Source: Arthrobacter sp. | GTDB lineage: Bacteria > Actinomycetota > Actinomycetes > Actinomycetales > Micrococcaceae | Length of the DNA: 64,000 nucleotides | Reading direction: 5' to 3' | Assembly (NCBI GenBank): GCA_026393275.1 | Contig: JAPLAM010000037.1 | Span: 43,462-107,461 of the forward strand | In this document: positions 7,336-16,652 of the stretch, piece by piece | How the letters are laid out: the number at the start of each line of letters is the position of its first letter | Position numbering within the stretch: position 1 is the stretch's first letter | Program-made: the position numbers and the translations under genes | Notes under the pieces: model-generated | Seen by the model: the letters and a program-made list of their open reading frames with translations, nothing else | The model's database searches: none | What the model was told of the DNA's origin: nothing

Positions 7336-8853
7336 CTACGGCTGGCGGTGGATGGATTTGTAGCTCAGGTAGGCGTTCAGGCCTTCGATTCCGTATTCGG
7401 TGCCGAGCCCGGAGTCGTGCCGGCCACCGAAGGGCGCGGCATGGTTGGAGGCGAAGAAGTTGATGCCCACGGATCCGGTGTCCATCCGGTCCGCTACAGC
7501 CAGGGCCGCCTGCCGGTCCTGTCCGAAGACCACTCCTCCCAGACCGAACTCTGTGTTGTTGGCGAGCGCTACCGCCTGATCAACGTTGCCGCCGTCGTCG
7601 TCGTACTTCAGGATGCAGAGCACCGGTCCGAAGATTTCCTCCCGGGAGATCCGCATGTCCGGCGTGACGTCGGCAAAGACGGTCGGCTCCACGAAGTAGC
7701 CGCCCTCAAGGCCGCCCGTCAACGACGCCGCACGGCCGCCGGTGGTGGCACGCGCTCCTGCGGCCAGTCCCGACTCCACGTACTCCATCACAGTCCGGTA
7801 CTGGGATTCGGTAGCGCACGGGCCGAAGACCGTGTCCGGATCCAGCGGGTCACCCTGCTTGCCGGCGGCGATCGTGGAAGTGACCATGTCCACCACCTCG
7901 TCGTAGCGGCTGGCGGGGGCCAGGATCCGGGTCGAGATGTAGCACGTCTGCCCGGTGTTGCGCATCGACGAGCGGATCAGCACCTTGGACATGGCCTCCA
8001 GATCGGCGTCCGGCAGCACGATCGCGCTGGACTTCCCGCCCAGTTCCAAGGTGACGGGGCGCAGCAGTTCGCCGCAGGCCGCGGCGATCTTCCGGCCCAC
8101 CGGTGTGGAGCCGGTGAAGGCCACCTTGTCCACGTCCGGGTGCTTCACCAGGGCATCCCCGAGCCGGCCGGAGCCGGTGACGAAGTTGACGACACCGGCC
8201 GGAACGCCTGCCGCGGCCACCGCGTCGATAATCACCCGGAGCGACAACGGAGTAGGCGACGCCGGCTTGATCACCACGGTGCAGCCCGCCAGGAGAGCGG
8301 GGGCGAGCTTGATCACGACGAGGTTGATCGGGAAGTTCCAGGGCGCGATGAGGGCGCACACGCCGATCGGTTCGCGCCGGACCACGGATTCGCCGCCGCC
8401 CTTGGGGAACGCGCGCACATCCTCGCGCTCGAGGTAGTCCGCCAGTGAGGCGAAGTAGCGGAAGATTCCGGCGGCGTTGGCGGCCGCGCCGGCGGATTCG
8501 GAGACCGGCGAGCCGTTCTCCCGGGTGTTGGTCAGGGAGAGTTCCTTGGCGCGTTTCTCCACCTCGTCGGCGATGCGCAGCAGGTACGCGGCCCGCTCCG
8601 AGGGTGCGAGCCGGGGCCACTCCCCGGCGAAGGCGCGGCGGGCGGAGCCGACGGCAGCGTCGACGTCGTCGGCCGTGCCGTCCGGAACCGAGCCCCAGAC
8701 GTCGCCCGTGGCGGGGTCGGTGACCGAAATGCGGCCCGTGCCGCGGGCGGGCGTCCACGCCCCGTCGATAAAGATGTCGTCCACGTGCGTGTACGGCAGG
8801 GGCAGTGCGGCGCGCGCAGCGACGGCGGGAGCGTCGTGCGTTGCGGCGCTCAT
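7336..8853 (-). CDS. NAD(P)-dependent aldehyde dehydrogenase (cre-type cluster)
   Basis: ALDH-superfamily enzyme of 505 residues. Motifs: APWNFPINLVVIKLAPALLAG, KPASPTPLS, FTGSTPVGRKIA, the general base in LELGGKS, the catalytic Cys in NTGQTCYISTR, and EEIFGPVLCI. In the cluster it would oxidise 4-hydroxybenzaldehyde, or the analogous alkylphenol aldehyde, to the acid. The ATG at 8853 overlaps the upstream HD-protein stop by four bases (ATGA), so the two are co-translated; a longer open frame upstream lies inside the HD gene in another frame and is not used. It is the last gene of the cluster. The family is certain, the substrate inferred from context. Confidence 0.9.
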   Translation of the reverse strand: MSAATHDAPAVAARAALPLPYTHVDDIFIDGAWTPARGTGRISVTDPATGDVWGSVPDGTADDVDAAVGSARRAFAGEWPRLAPSERAAYLLRIADEVEKRAKELSLTNTRENGSPVSESAGAAANAAGIFRYFASLADYLEREDVRAFPKGGGESVVRREPIGVCALIAPWNFPINLVVIKLAPALLAGCTVVIKPASPTPLSLRVIIDAVAAAGVPAGVVNFVTGSGRLGDALVKHPDVDKVAFTGSTPVGRKIAAACGELLRPVTLELGGKSSAIVLPDADLEAMSKVLIRSSMRNTGQTCYISTRILAPASRYDEVVDMVTSTIAAGKQGDPLDPDTVFGPCATESQYRTVMEYVESGLAAGARATTGGRAASLTGGLEGGYFVEPTVFADVTPDMRISREEIFGPVLCILKYDDDGGNVDQAVALANNTEFGLGGVVFGQDRQAALAVADRMDTGSVGINFFASNHAAPFGGRHDSGLGTEYGIEGLNAYLSYKSIHRQP

Positions 8854-9605
8854 CGGATGACCGCCGTCTTGAGCAGGGCGTTGGAGCGGTCCAGGTCCGC
8901 GGAGGCCATGTCCACGGCGGCCTGCGTGATGAGTTCGGGCACGATTTCGGTGGCGAGCCGGTCGGTGTAGGTGGCGGGGTCCATCTTGAACCACGAGGAG
9001 GCCAAGGCGATCCCGGCCTGGTCGAAGCGCCACAGCCTGTCCGCGTCACGCATCAGGGCATCTTCGAGCGAGAGCGCCACCGGGCGGGTATCGTGGCCGT
9101 CGATGATGCGGCAGACGCGCTCGATGAATTCGACGGAGTAGCCCAGCCCGGGCAGCACCCGCCGGGCGACGTCGCAGCCCTGCTTCTCGTGCTCGTAGCG
9201 GATATTGGCCTTGCGCCAGTCTCCGGTGAAGCCTTCGGAGAGGATGCGGGACTCGTCCACGTGTGCCCAGCCGGTGTCGTGCAGCAGGGTGGCCACGCGC
9301 ACCAGTTCTGCGTCGGCGTCCGGGTACGCGCGGCAAAGCCGCTCGGCGAAGGCCAGGGAGATCGGCAGGTGGATGTCGTTGCCGCGGGTGCGGGTTTCCT
9401 GCACCACGGCCCGCCAGAGCCCATCGAGTTCCTCGACGGCGGCCGGAGTGGTGGCGATCGGGGCGGTGTCCACCGGGCCCGTGGCGGGAACCGGGCGGAC
9501 CGGGTAGGCCGCCGCGAAGTCCGCAGCCGCGGGCTGGAGATCCGTGGGGCGGGCAGCCGGGGCCGCACCGCCGACGTCGGCGACCGGAGTCTTGGGGGTG
9601 GTCAT
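8850..9605 (-). CDS. creD: HD-domain phosphohydrolase, CreD-like
   Basis: 251 residues. After an Ala/Pro-rich N-terminus (1-55) comes an HD domain: HLPISLAFAERLC (first His), LLHDTGWAHVDES (the HD pair), EHEKQGCDVARRV, IIDGHDTRPVALSLEDALMRDADRLWR (distal His/Asp ligands). In the C. glutamicum cre pathway a phosphohydrolase (CreD) removes the phosphate once the alkyl group is oxidised; this gene sits at the matching place, between the ferredoxin reductase and the aldehyde dehydrogenase. GAAGGAG precedes the ATG at 9605. It is paralogous to the HD protein at 17533-18240, so which of the two is the true CreD is open. Confidence 0.75.
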   Translation of the reverse strand: MTTPKTPVADVGGAAPAARPTDLQPAAADFAAAYPVRPVPATGPVDTAPIATTPAAVEELDGLWRAVVQETRTRGNDIHLPISLAFAERLCRAYPDADAELVRVATLLHDTGWAHVDESRILSEGFTGDWRKANIRYEHEKQGCDVARRVLPGLGYSVEFIERVCRIIDGHDTRPVALSLEDALMRDADRLWRFDQAGIALASSWFKMDPATYTDRLATEIVPELITQAAVDMASADLDRSNALLKTAVIR

Positions 9606-9646
9606 GATGCTCCTTCGGGGGCGGCCAACCTACTGTCTGAGTACAG

Positions 9647-10990
9647 TTAGCGGTCCGTCGTAATCGTCTTGAGGGGTGTGGCGGGATCTGCGGCCGCCTC
9701 AGCCGGGATGTTCTGTCCCTTGGCCAAGGCGTTCCTGACGGCCATGAAGTCCAGCGGCGCGTTCACGCAGTCCGCGGCGATAATCCGGCCCTGCCGGTAG
9801 TAGAGGACGCTGAACTTTCCGCGTTCCTCATCGCGCCGGAGCACGGTCTGGTCGTAGCCGTTGCACAGGCCGGCGATTTGCAGCTTGAGGTCCGCCTGGT
9901 TGGACCAGAACCACGGTATGCCGGCGTATTCCTCCCGGTGTCCGGTCAGCGAGTAGGCCGCTACCTTGGCGTGTTCGATCGCGTTGTTGACGCTTTCGAG
10001 CCTGATCCGTTCGCCGGGCGTGGACCCGGGGACCGGGTTGGGCATGTTGGCGCAGTCGCCGATCGCCACCGTGGTCCCGTCCGAGGCCAGGGCGAACCGG
10101 TCCACCACGATCCCGTTGTCCACCGTGAGGCCCAGGTCTTCCGCTAACTGGGTGTTGGGGATGACGCCGATGCCCACCAGCACGATCTGGGCCGGGAGAA
10201 CGATGCCGTCCTGGAGTTCCACGCCGCTCACGGCCCCGCGGCCGTCCACCGGACCGTCCCCCGCAAGGAACCGCCGGGCGCTCGTACCGAGCCGGATGTC
10301 CAGGCCGCGGGAGCGGTGCGCTCGCAGGAAGTATTCGGCGGTTTCCTCGCCGACCGCACGGCCGACGAGGCGCGGCCCGAATTCCAGCACCGTGACGTTT
10401 TTGCCCATCTTGTGCAGGCTGGACGCGGCTTCGAGGCCGATGAAGCCGCCGCCAATCACGACAACATCCGTGGCGTCCCCTACCCGCGCCTTGAGCGCCA
10501 GGGCGTCGTCGGCGTTGCGCAGATAAAGCACGCCGTCGAGGTCACCGCCGTCGATCTCCAGCTTCCGGGCGCGGGCGCCTACCGTGAGGGCGAGCCGCTT
10601 GAAGGGGAACTCCTTGCCGGAGGAGGAATGCGCCACACCGGAGCCGTCCGCGTCCTTGTCGATGCGGACGATGTATTCGCCCTTCACCAGGGCCACGTTG
10701 TGTTCGGTCCAGTAGTCGTTGGACCGGAAGATCAGCGATTCGCTCTCCACCGTGCCCTGCAGGAACTCCTTGGACAGAGCGGGCCGCTGGTAGGGGCGGT
10801 GGTCCTCGTCACCGAGGAGGGTGATGTGCTCGCCGAAGCCAAGCGCCCGCAGCGATACCGCGAGCTGGACGCCGGACTGGCTCGCGCCGATGATCAGCAG
10901 GCCGGTCCGGGTGGCGCTGTCAGGCCGCGCAGCGGCGCCGGCCCCGGTCTGCTCGGCGGCGGCTGCCTGCTCCACTGCGTGGGTGCCCAT
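9647..10990 (-). CDS. FAD-dependent ferredoxin reductase for the P450
   Basis: 447-residue putidaredoxin-reductase/rubredoxin-reductase-type flavoprotein passing electrons from NAD(P)H to the adjacent [2Fe-2S] ferredoxin. The N-terminal FAD fold has LLIIGASQSGVQLAVSLR and RPYQRPALSKEFL. The second Rossmann motif is VVVIGGGFIGLEAASSLHK. The FAD-closing motif is VAIGDCAN, followed by RLESVNNAIEHAKVAA. The GASQSG variant of GxGxxG is as in rhodocoxin reductases. ATG 10990 lies two bases after the ferredoxin stop; upstream in-frame codons would overlap ferredoxin. In cre terms it is one of the CreE/CreF redox partners; I do not assign the letter. Confidence 0.9.
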   Translation of the reverse strand: MGTHAVEQAAAAEQTGAGAAARPDSATRTGLLIIGASQSGVQLAVSLRALGFGEHITLLGDEDHRPYQRPALSKEFLQGTVESESLIFRSNDYWTEHNVALVKGEYIVRIDKDADGSGVAHSSSGKEFPFKRLALTVGARARKLEIDGGDLDGVLYLRNADDALALKARVGDATDVVVIGGGFIGLEAASSLHKMGKNVTVLEFGPRLVGRAVGEETAEYFLRAHRSRGLDIRLGTSARRFLAGDGPVDGRGAVSGVELQDGIVLPAQIVLVGIGVIPNTQLAEDLGLTVDNGIVVDRFALASDGTTVAIGDCANMPNPVPGSTPGERIRLESVNNAIEHAKVAAYSLTGHREEYAGIPWFWSNQADLKLQIAGLCNGYDQTVLRRDEERGKFSVLYYRQGRIIAADCVNAPLDFMAVRNALAKGQNIPAEAAADPATPLKTITTDR

Positions 10991-10992
10991 CA

Positions 10993-11313
10993 CTACACCT
11001 GCGTTTCCGGGGTCGTGACGAACAGTTCGAGTTCGTCCGTGAGGCGGAGCTGGCAGGACAGCCGCGAGTTGTCCTCGCGGTCCACCGCGGTGCCGTAAAG
11101 CATTTCGTCCTCCATGTCCTCCATCTGCGGGAGCTGTGACAGGCAGTCCTCGCGGACGAACACGTGGCAGGTGGCGCAGGACAGCGAGCCGCCGCATTCG
11201 GCGACGATCCCGGGTACGCCGTTGCGGACCGCGGTTTCCATGACGGAGTCGCCGGCGTTGCCCTGGACATCGCGCACAGCGCCCTCGGCGTCGGTGAAAT
11301 GAACCGTTGGCAT
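10993..11313 (-). CDS. [2Fe-2S] ferredoxin, P450 redox partner
   Basis: 106 residues, adrenodoxin/putidaredoxin type. Four cluster cysteines are visible: AECGGSLSCATCHVF (C-x5-C-x2-C) and SCQLRLT near residue 86. The YG-T-VDRE-DNSRLSCQ segment is typical of P450 ferredoxins. It is very acidic (EDMEDEM) as expected for a reductase and P450 docking surface. AAGGAGG precedes the ATG at 11313 at ideal spacing. It is followed two bases later by its reductase and lies in the same unit as the P450. Confidence 0.95.
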   Translation of the reverse strand: MPTVHFTDAEGAVRDVQGNAGDSVMETAVRNGVPGIVAECGGSLSCATCHVFVREDCLSQLPQMEDMEDEMLYGTAVDREDNSRLSCQLRLTDELELFVTTPETQV

Positions 11314-11374
11314 TGGTCCTCCTTAGGGTTGAACTTGGGGGATAAATCGGGAAGTGAAGCGGTAGCGGACGGGT

Positions 11375-12142
11375 TCAGATGAACTGGCGGCCGCCGTCGA
11401 CCACCATGGTCTGGCCCGTGTAGTAGGAACTGTCCGGGCCGGCCAGGAAGAGCGCGGCGCCGACGATGTCCTCCGGCTGGCTCGCCCGCTTGATCGCGCC
11501 GCGGTCCACTCCGTAGTTCTCGGCGTTTTCCATCAGCCCGTAGCTGGCCTCGGTGAGGGTGAAGCCGGGGGCGATCGCGTTGACCGTGATCCCCCGGCGC
11601 CCCAGTTCCTTGGCCATGACCCGGGTCAGGGCCACCACGCCGCCCTTGGAGGCGACGTAGTGCATCCACTGTTCCGAGCCGCTGAAGATGGTGGCACTGG
11701 AGAGGTTGATGACGCGGCCGCCCTCGCGCAGGTACGGACTCGCGGCCCGGGTCACGAGCCAGGGGCCCTTGAGGTTCACGTTCATGACCAGGTCCCATTC
11801 GGCCGGGTCGATGTCCTCGAACGGGCTGCGGGTCACCCCCGCGTACACGGCGGCGTTGTTGAGGACGACGTCGATGCTCCCGCTGCCGAAGTCCGCGCAG
11901 CTTTTCGCGAGGGCCTCCGTGGAGTCGACGCTGGTGACGTCCGCGTGGAAGGCTGCTGCCTCGGCCCCGATATCCAGGACCAGTTTGGCGGTATCCTCAG
12001 CACCCTCGAGGTTCACGTCGGCGACGGCCACCCGGTACCCCCGGCGGCCGAAGCCGAGCGCGAACGCCCGGCCCAGGCCGCCGGCGGCACCGGTGATCAG
12101 GACGGTTTTTCCTGCTCCTTGTCCTGCTTCAAACATGGTCAT
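11375..12142 (-). CDS. Short-chain dehydrogenase/reductase (alcohol step of cre-type cluster)
   Basis: Classical SDR of 255 residues: TGAAGGLGRAFALGF (cofactor loop, TGxxxGxG), ADV after strand 2 (NAD-type Asp), NNAAVYAG, and the catalytic S-Y-K as NLSSATIFS, Y-V-A-S-K, then APGFTLTEAS. It ends TMVVDGGRQFI as usual. In context it probably oxidises the hydroxybenzyl alcohol to the aldehyde, alongside the ALDH. ATG 12142 begins one base after the creI stop; a second ATG two codons downstream (12136) is possible. Confidence 0.88.
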   Translation of the reverse strand: MTMFEAGQGAGKTVLITGAAGGLGRAFALGFGRRGYRVAVADVNLEGAEDTAKLVLDIGAEAAAFHADVTSVDSTEALAKSCADFGSGSIDVVLNNAAVYAGVTRSPFEDIDPAEWDLVMNVNLKGPWLVTRAASPYLREGGRVINLSSATIFSGSEQWMHYVASKGGVVALTRVMAKELGRRGITVNAIAPGFTLTEASYGLMENAENYGVDRGAIKRASQPEDIVGAALFLAGPDSSYYTGQTMVVDGGRQFI

Positions 12143-12143
12143 C

Positions 12144-14015
12144 TCAGCCGTGGGTGTGGCTGTGCGCGCCGGGGCCGGCGACGACGAGTTCGGGCTCGTC
12201 GTCGAGGATCTGGACCGTGCCCTTGGTGCCGTCAACGCGCAGCCGCTGGCCGGTCTTGATCGTGGTGGACCCCGAGCCGGTTCCGGTCACGGCCGGAAGA
12301 CCGTATTCCCGGCACACGATCGCCGCGTGGCTCATCATGCCGCCGATGTCCGTCACGGTGGCCTTGATCTTGCCGAAGATCGGACCCCAGGAAGGGGCGG
12401 TGACCGTGGCGACGAGGATTTCGCCCTGCTGCACTTCGGAGAGCTGATCCGCGTCGGTGACCACGCGGGCCAGGCCTTCGACGACGCCGGGTGAGGCCGC
12501 CATGCCGCGCAGGCCGCCGCCCTCAACCTCTTCGCCGGCGCCCAGCCACTGCTGGACCTGCTCGGTGGTGATACCCCAAAGCATCCGGGTGAAGGGTTCG
12601 GTGATAATTTCCGGCGGCGTGTTCAACGCCGGCGCCGGCCGGGCGGTCTTGAGCGCGTCCACGATCCCGCGGCGCCGCTCGATCTCCTCCGGCCAGAAGT
12701 CCGGTCCGATCGGCTTGGCGCCGACGCCCCAGCCGGTGACGAGGTCGAAGAGCGCGTCGCGGACCTCGTTGCGGCCCAGGTAGAGGAGGTCGTCCGGTTC
12801 GGTCCAGAAGCCCTCGGCCTGCATCATGCGGGAGAGTTCACGGATCTTGCGCCAGAAGACGCCCATGGTCCAGTGCTCGATGTAGAAGTTGTGGTTTTCC
12901 ACGTACGGGTAGGCGGTGGCGGCGAGCCCGCGCTTGGCATCGAAGAGCGCCTGGTTTTCGCCTTCCAGCAGGTCCCGGTATTCCTCGATGATCCGGTCGC
13001 GTTCGGCAATGAGGGCCGCGACCGGGCGCATGATGTCCTGGCCGGCATCCACACGGCGGATGTAGTCCGCGATGTAGCCCAGCGGGATTTCCTGGTGTTC
13101 ATTCCAGTACTTGTCGTGGCCGTAGAAGCCGTTGCCCACGGTGAAGTTGAACCAGGGGTCCTTGGCGCCCTCGTACTGGGCGGTCCAACGGTCCCCGCCC
13201 GGGGCGGCGGCGATGGCGGCCAGGGCGGCGTCGACGTCGTCGTCGGTGTTCCCGAAATGCGGCTGAAGCTTCAGTTCGACGGCGAGCTTGGCGAGCTGCT
13301 TGAGCTCGTCATCGGGGCGGAAGAGCTCCATGTCCACGCCCTGCACCATGGTGGCGATGGACTGGTCCGGAATGTTGGGGAAGACCTGCTTGCAGAAGTT
13401 GAAGAAGTCCAGGTACGCGATGTAGCCCAGGTTCAGGAACTCGAAGTGGTACTGCCAGTTCTGGTAGGCCAGCTGGATCAGCCGGTCGTAGCTCTCCAGG
13501 AGCTTCTCGGAGCCGTCCTTGCCCTTGCCGGACAGGATGTCCTCCATCGGAACCATGTCCGGGAGCTTCGGAAAGGAAATGGTTTCCATCTCATCGATGG
13601 TGCCCTTGACCTTCACGTGCCAGTCCTTGAGCAACTGGTCCCAGTTCTGGAAGTAATGCCCCACCCGCTGCTCGAACAGGGGCACCCGGGCGGCGATCTG
13701 GTCCTCCGGGACCGGAATCGGCGACATGTACAGGTAGCCCAGGTGCACCCGGAATTCGATGCCGTTGGCGTTGGGGATCATGAGGTGCCGGGCGTTGTAT
13801 TGGCCCAGGCACTTGACCGCGAACTCGCCGCCGATCGTCTCGAAGGGCTTGAACACGGTGGGCCAGTGCTGGCTGTCGCAGAACCAGAACTTGGCGTCCT
13901 CCTGTTCCTTGAGCTTGTCCTGGAAGACCAGATAGTACGGGTAGATCTTTTCCCAGCCCTCGGCCCCGGCGGGAACCGGAAGCTCGGAGGGCTTGGGGAA
14001 GGACTTCAGGGACAT
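12144..14015 (-). CDS. creI: Alkylphenol phosphate synthase, PEP-utilising subunit (CreI-like)
   Basis: 623 residues. The C-terminal swivelling phosphohistidine domain (about 500-610) has ATVTAPSWGPIFGKIKATVTD and GGMMSHAAIVCREYGLPAV; the phosphorylated histidine is about His563. Residues 1-480 are a large domain lacking an ATP-grasp, rich in aromatic residues (FYIEHWTMGVFWRK, FWPEEIERR), as in phenylphosphate-synthase and rifampicin-phosphotransferase-like subunits, and may hold the phenol site. With the ATP-binding partner encoded just upstream it would phosphorylate the phenolic hydroxyl. The ATG at 14015 is preceded by GAAAGGA. It ends with a His-rich tail AHSHTHG, which is curious and could bind metal. 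Confidence 0.82.
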   Translation of the reverse strand: MSLKSFPKPSELPVPAGAEGWEKIYPYYLVFQDKLKEQEDAKFWFCDSQHWPTVFKPFETIGGEFAVKCLGQYNARHLMIPNANGIEFRVHLGYLYMSPIPVPEDQIAARVPLFEQRVGHYFQNWDQLLKDWHVKVKGTIDEMETISFPKLPDMVPMEDILSGKGKDGSEKLLESYDRLIQLAYQNWQYHFEFLNLGYIAYLDFFNFCKQVFPNIPDQSIATMVQGVDMELFRPDDELKQLAKLAVELKLQPHFGNTDDDVDAALAAIAAAPGGDRWTAQYEGAKDPWFNFTVGNGFYGHDKYWNEHQEIPLGYIADYIRRVDAGQDIMRPVAALIAERDRIIEEYRDLLEGENQALFDAKRGLAATAYPYVENHNFYIEHWTMGVFWRKIRELSRMMQAEGFWTEPDDLLYLGRNEVRDALFDLVTGWGVGAKPIGPDFWPEEIERRRGIVDALKTARPAPALNTPPEIITEPFTRMLWGITTEQVQQWLGAGEEVEGGGLRGMAASPGVVEGLARVVTDADQLSEVQQGEILVATVTAPSWGPIFGKIKATVTDIGGMMSHAAIVCREYGLPAVTGTGSGSTTIKTGQRLRVDGTKGTVQILDDEPELVVAGPGAHSHTHG

Positions 14016-14083
14016 GGCGGTCCTTTCAATACGGGCTCGGCGTTGAGCCTGGGTGTCGGAGCGGACTAGCGGGTAAAAACTCT

Positions 14084-15256
14084 TTAGAAGGAGGGCTTCA
14101 GCAGGGAGGCGGTGATGCTGCCGAGGCTGAAGCCTCCGCTCGCCGGCGTGGAGGACGACGGCGTCGTGCCGGCCGACGTCGGGCCGGCCGGCGCGGGCGC
14201 GTGGCTCAGCCCGCTGAAGTAGCCGCCGGCGGCGGCCGGCTGGGCCGGCGTTTGCGGCGCCGCCTTGGAGGAGTGCACCGTTTCCGGGCGTGACTGCAGC
14301 AGGAGCAGGTTCTCGCCGTCGGGCAGGTCCGCGTCGAGGGCCCATTCGATGTCCTGCGGGCACTTGTAGTGCTTTTCGGCGCGCTTGGCCATCTGGGCGA
14401 CCGCGGTGAGTTCGGCGTCGGTGAGGCTGCGGCGGCCGCGGCGTTCGGCGTCGACCTCCCGCTCCACGAGGCGGCCGGCGGCGGCGTCCGGGACGAGTTC
14501 GGCGTGCTTGTCGCCGAGGTGCTCGGTGATCACGGCCAGGGTCACCTTGTCCAGCATGACGTTATCCGGGGTGACCTGGCCGGAAACCACCATCTCCCCC
14601 ACCCCGTAGGAAGAGTCGATGGTGATCTTGGAGCGGTCGCCGTTGGTGGGATCCATGGTGATCGCGACGCCGGAGACGCGGGCGTTGACCATCTTCTGCA
14701 CCACGACGGCCATCGAGAGGCCCTCGTTGGGGATGTTGTTCTTAAGCCGGTAGACGATGGCCCGGGAGGTGAAAAGCGAGGCCCAGCACTGCCGGATGTG
14801 GTCGGTGACGGCCTTGACGCCGTCGAGCCAGAGGTAGGTGTCCTGCTGGCCGGCGAAGGAGGCGTCCGGCAGGTCCTCGGCGGTGGCGCTGGAACGCACG
14901 GCCACCGGGACCGGCGCGTCGAAGCGGTTCATGAGGGACTCGTAGGCGCTGATGGTGAGCTCGCGCATGGCCTGCGGCACCGGGCGTGAGCAGATGTCCT
15001 CGCGGATGGCGGCGGAAACCTTGTCCACCTGCCCCATGTCCTCGGTATCCAGATCGGCCAGGAGCTGATGGATGTGCTTGGTGATCCCGGCTTCCTCCAT
15101 GAAGGAGTCGAACTGGGCTGTGGTGACCACAAAACCGGGCGGGACAGGCATGCCGGCGGAGGTCATCGTCACCAGGGAAGCACCCTTGCCCCCGAGGTTT
15201 TCGAGTTTCGGCTCAACACCGCCGTCGAAGAACTGGATGTATTCGTTGCTGTGCAT
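14084..15256 (-). CDS. creH: Alkylphenol phosphate synthase, ATP-binding subunit (CreH-like)
   Basis: 390 residues, an ATP-grasp domain of the PEP synthase/PPDK N-terminal type without the rest of those enzymes. Motifs: LENLGGKGASLVTMTSAG and VPPGFVVTT (N-terminal), AVRSSATAEDLPDASFAGQQDTYL, VVVQKMVNARVSGVAITMDP, and KCPQDIEWALD followed by LLLLQSRPET. Residues from about 330 form a low-complexity Ala/Pro/Ser/Gly tail ending FSLGSITASLLKPSF, perhaps a docking peptide. It presumably phosphorylates the histidine of the CreI-like subunit using ATP. Start ATG 15256 lies five bases after the P450 stop. Confidence 0.85.
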   Translation of the reverse strand: MHSNEYIQFFDGGVEPKLENLGGKGASLVTMTSAGMPVPPGFVVTTAQFDSFMEEAGITKHIHQLLADLDTEDMGQVDKVSAAIREDICSRPVPQAMRELTISAYESLMNRFDAPVPVAVRSSATAEDLPDASFAGQQDTYLWLDGVKAVTDHIRQCWASLFTSRAIVYRLKNNIPNEGLSMAVVVQKMVNARVSGVAITMDPTNGDRSKITIDSSYGVGEMVVSGQVTPDNVMLDKVTLAVITEHLGDKHAELVPDAAAGRLVEREVDAERRGRRSLTDAELTAVAQMAKRAEKHYKCPQDIEWALDADLPDGENLLLLQSRPETVHSSKAAPQTPAQPAAAGGYFSGLSHAPAPAGPTSAGTTPSSSTPASGGFSLGSITASLLKPSF

Positions 15257-15261
15257 TGTTC

Positions 15262-16539
15262 TCAGGCCTTCCAGCTGACGGGAACGCTCTCGGGGACGCG
15301 GAAGGAGAGGTTCTCGCGGAAGGTGATGCCCTCCGGGTCCTCCAGCTGCAGCTCCGGGGCGAGCCGGGCCACTTCCTCGAGCGCAATTTTTGCTTGGAGC
15401 TTGGCGAGCATGTTGCCCAGGCAATAGTGGATGCCGAACCCGAAGGAGAGGTGCTCGCGGGCGTTGGGGCGGGTGATGTCGAAGTCCTCGCCGGCGTCGA
15501 ACTTCGTGTCGTCCCGGTTGGCGGACCCCATCAGGAGCAGGAGCTGGGCACCCTTTTCGACCGCGACGCCGCCGACTTCGGCATCCTTGACCGCCTTGCG
15601 GCGCCAGCCCACGATCGAGCCGGCGTAGCGCAGGACCTCATCGATCGCTGCGGGGATCTTTTTGGGGTCCGCCACGAGCTGCGTCCACTGCTCAGGACGG
15701 GCCAGGAGCTCACGCAGGGCGTTCGAGATCAGCGTGGTGGTGGTCTCGTGGCCGGCGAAGAGCAGGCTGTAAAGAACGGAGGCGATCTCGTGGTCCGAGA
15801 TCTCGGCGCCTTCCTGCTGCGCCTTCACAAGGTCCGCGGTGAGGTTGTCGCCGCCATTTTCGTGGGCATCTTTGACCAGGCGCAGGCACTCCTGCCAGTA
15901 CTCCACCAGGTTGTGGGCGTGCGGGATCTGTTCCTCGTCGGACAGGTCGCCCCAGGTCATGGCCGCGCGGGAGTCGCTCCAGCGCTTGAAGGTGTCCACC
16001 TGTGAGACGTCCGCGCCGATGAGGGTGAGGATGGTGATGGTGGGGACGTCATACGCGAGGTCCTTGACCATGTCGCCGCGGTGTTCCGGGCGGGCCAGCA
16101 TCTTCTCGAGCAGCGCGACGACGTTCTGCCTGATGAAGGGTTCAAGTGCCTTGTAGCGGCGGGGGGTAAAGGCCTTCTGGACGACGGCGCGAATGCGGGT
16201 GTGCTCCGGGGGGATGCGCGCGGACAGGCCCGAGTAGGCGGTGAAGCCGCCGTCCTCCATGATCTTCTTGGCCGCGGCGCCGCGTTCGCGGACCGGTGCC
16301 TGGGCGTTTTCGCTGGAGAAGGTCTCCCAGTCTTCGAACACGGTCTTGATGTCGTCATAGCGGGAGACGACGTAGAGGCCCGTCCGCTCGTCAAACATGA
16401 CCGGCTGCTCGGCGCGCAGCTCGGCGTAGGCGCCGAAGGGGTCCTTCATCTGGAACGGCTCATAGCCGTGGTGCCCGGCGGGGGCTTCGGCGCCGTGGCC
16501 GAAGGGACAGCGGCCGGCCGTTTCAGTCGACGATGACAT
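15262..16539 (-). CDS. creJ: Cytochrome P450 (CreJ-like)
   Basis: Soluble bacterial class I P450 of 425 residues. I-helix LLFAGHETTTTL (AGxxT proton relay), K-helix ExxR as DEVLRYAG, and the haem loop FGFGIHYCLG with the iron-ligating cysteine at about residue 373. It would oxidise the alkyl group of the phosphorylated alkylphenol, fed by the ferredoxin and reductase of the same unit. The ATG at 16539 (MSSSTETAGRCPFGHG) is preceded by TAGGAG; the longer frame adds 24 unlikely residues. Substrate specificity for a phosphate ester is inferred from cluster content only. Confidence 0.88.
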   Translation of the reverse strand: MSSSTETAGRCPFGHGAEAPAGHHGYEPFQMKDPFGAYAELRAEQPVMFDERTGLYVVSRYDDIKTVFEDWETFSSENAQAPVRERGAAAKKIMEDGGFTAYSGLSARIPPEHTRIRAVVQKAFTPRRYKALEPFIRQNVVALLEKMLARPEHRGDMVKDLAYDVPTITILTLIGADVSQVDTFKRWSDSRAAMTWGDLSDEEQIPHAHNLVEYWQECLRLVKDAHENGGDNLTADLVKAQQEGAEISDHEIASVLYSLLFAGHETTTTLISNALRELLARPEQWTQLVADPKKIPAAIDEVLRYAGSIVGWRRKAVKDAEVGGVAVEKGAQLLLLMGSANRDDTKFDAGEDFDITRPNAREHLSFGFGIHYCLGNMLAKLQAKIALEEVARLAPELQLEDPEGITFRENLSFRVPESVPVSWKA

Positions 16540-16652
16540 GGGAACTCCTAAAAATTGGCTCCGCCCGGCACTGTCAGGCGCCGGGGGTTCATGGTCACCA
16601 GTGTGGTCCACATCACCAGCCGAGCCCAGTCTTTACTTCCACTCAGCGGAAA

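Noticed and set aside
12873..14069. Open frame of 398 codons on the plus strand opposite creI
   Set aside because: It is a GC-rich shadow of the phosphohistidine subunit, low in sense (repeated valine, histidine and glycine runs) and without a motif or a start site. The opposite strand has clear homology.
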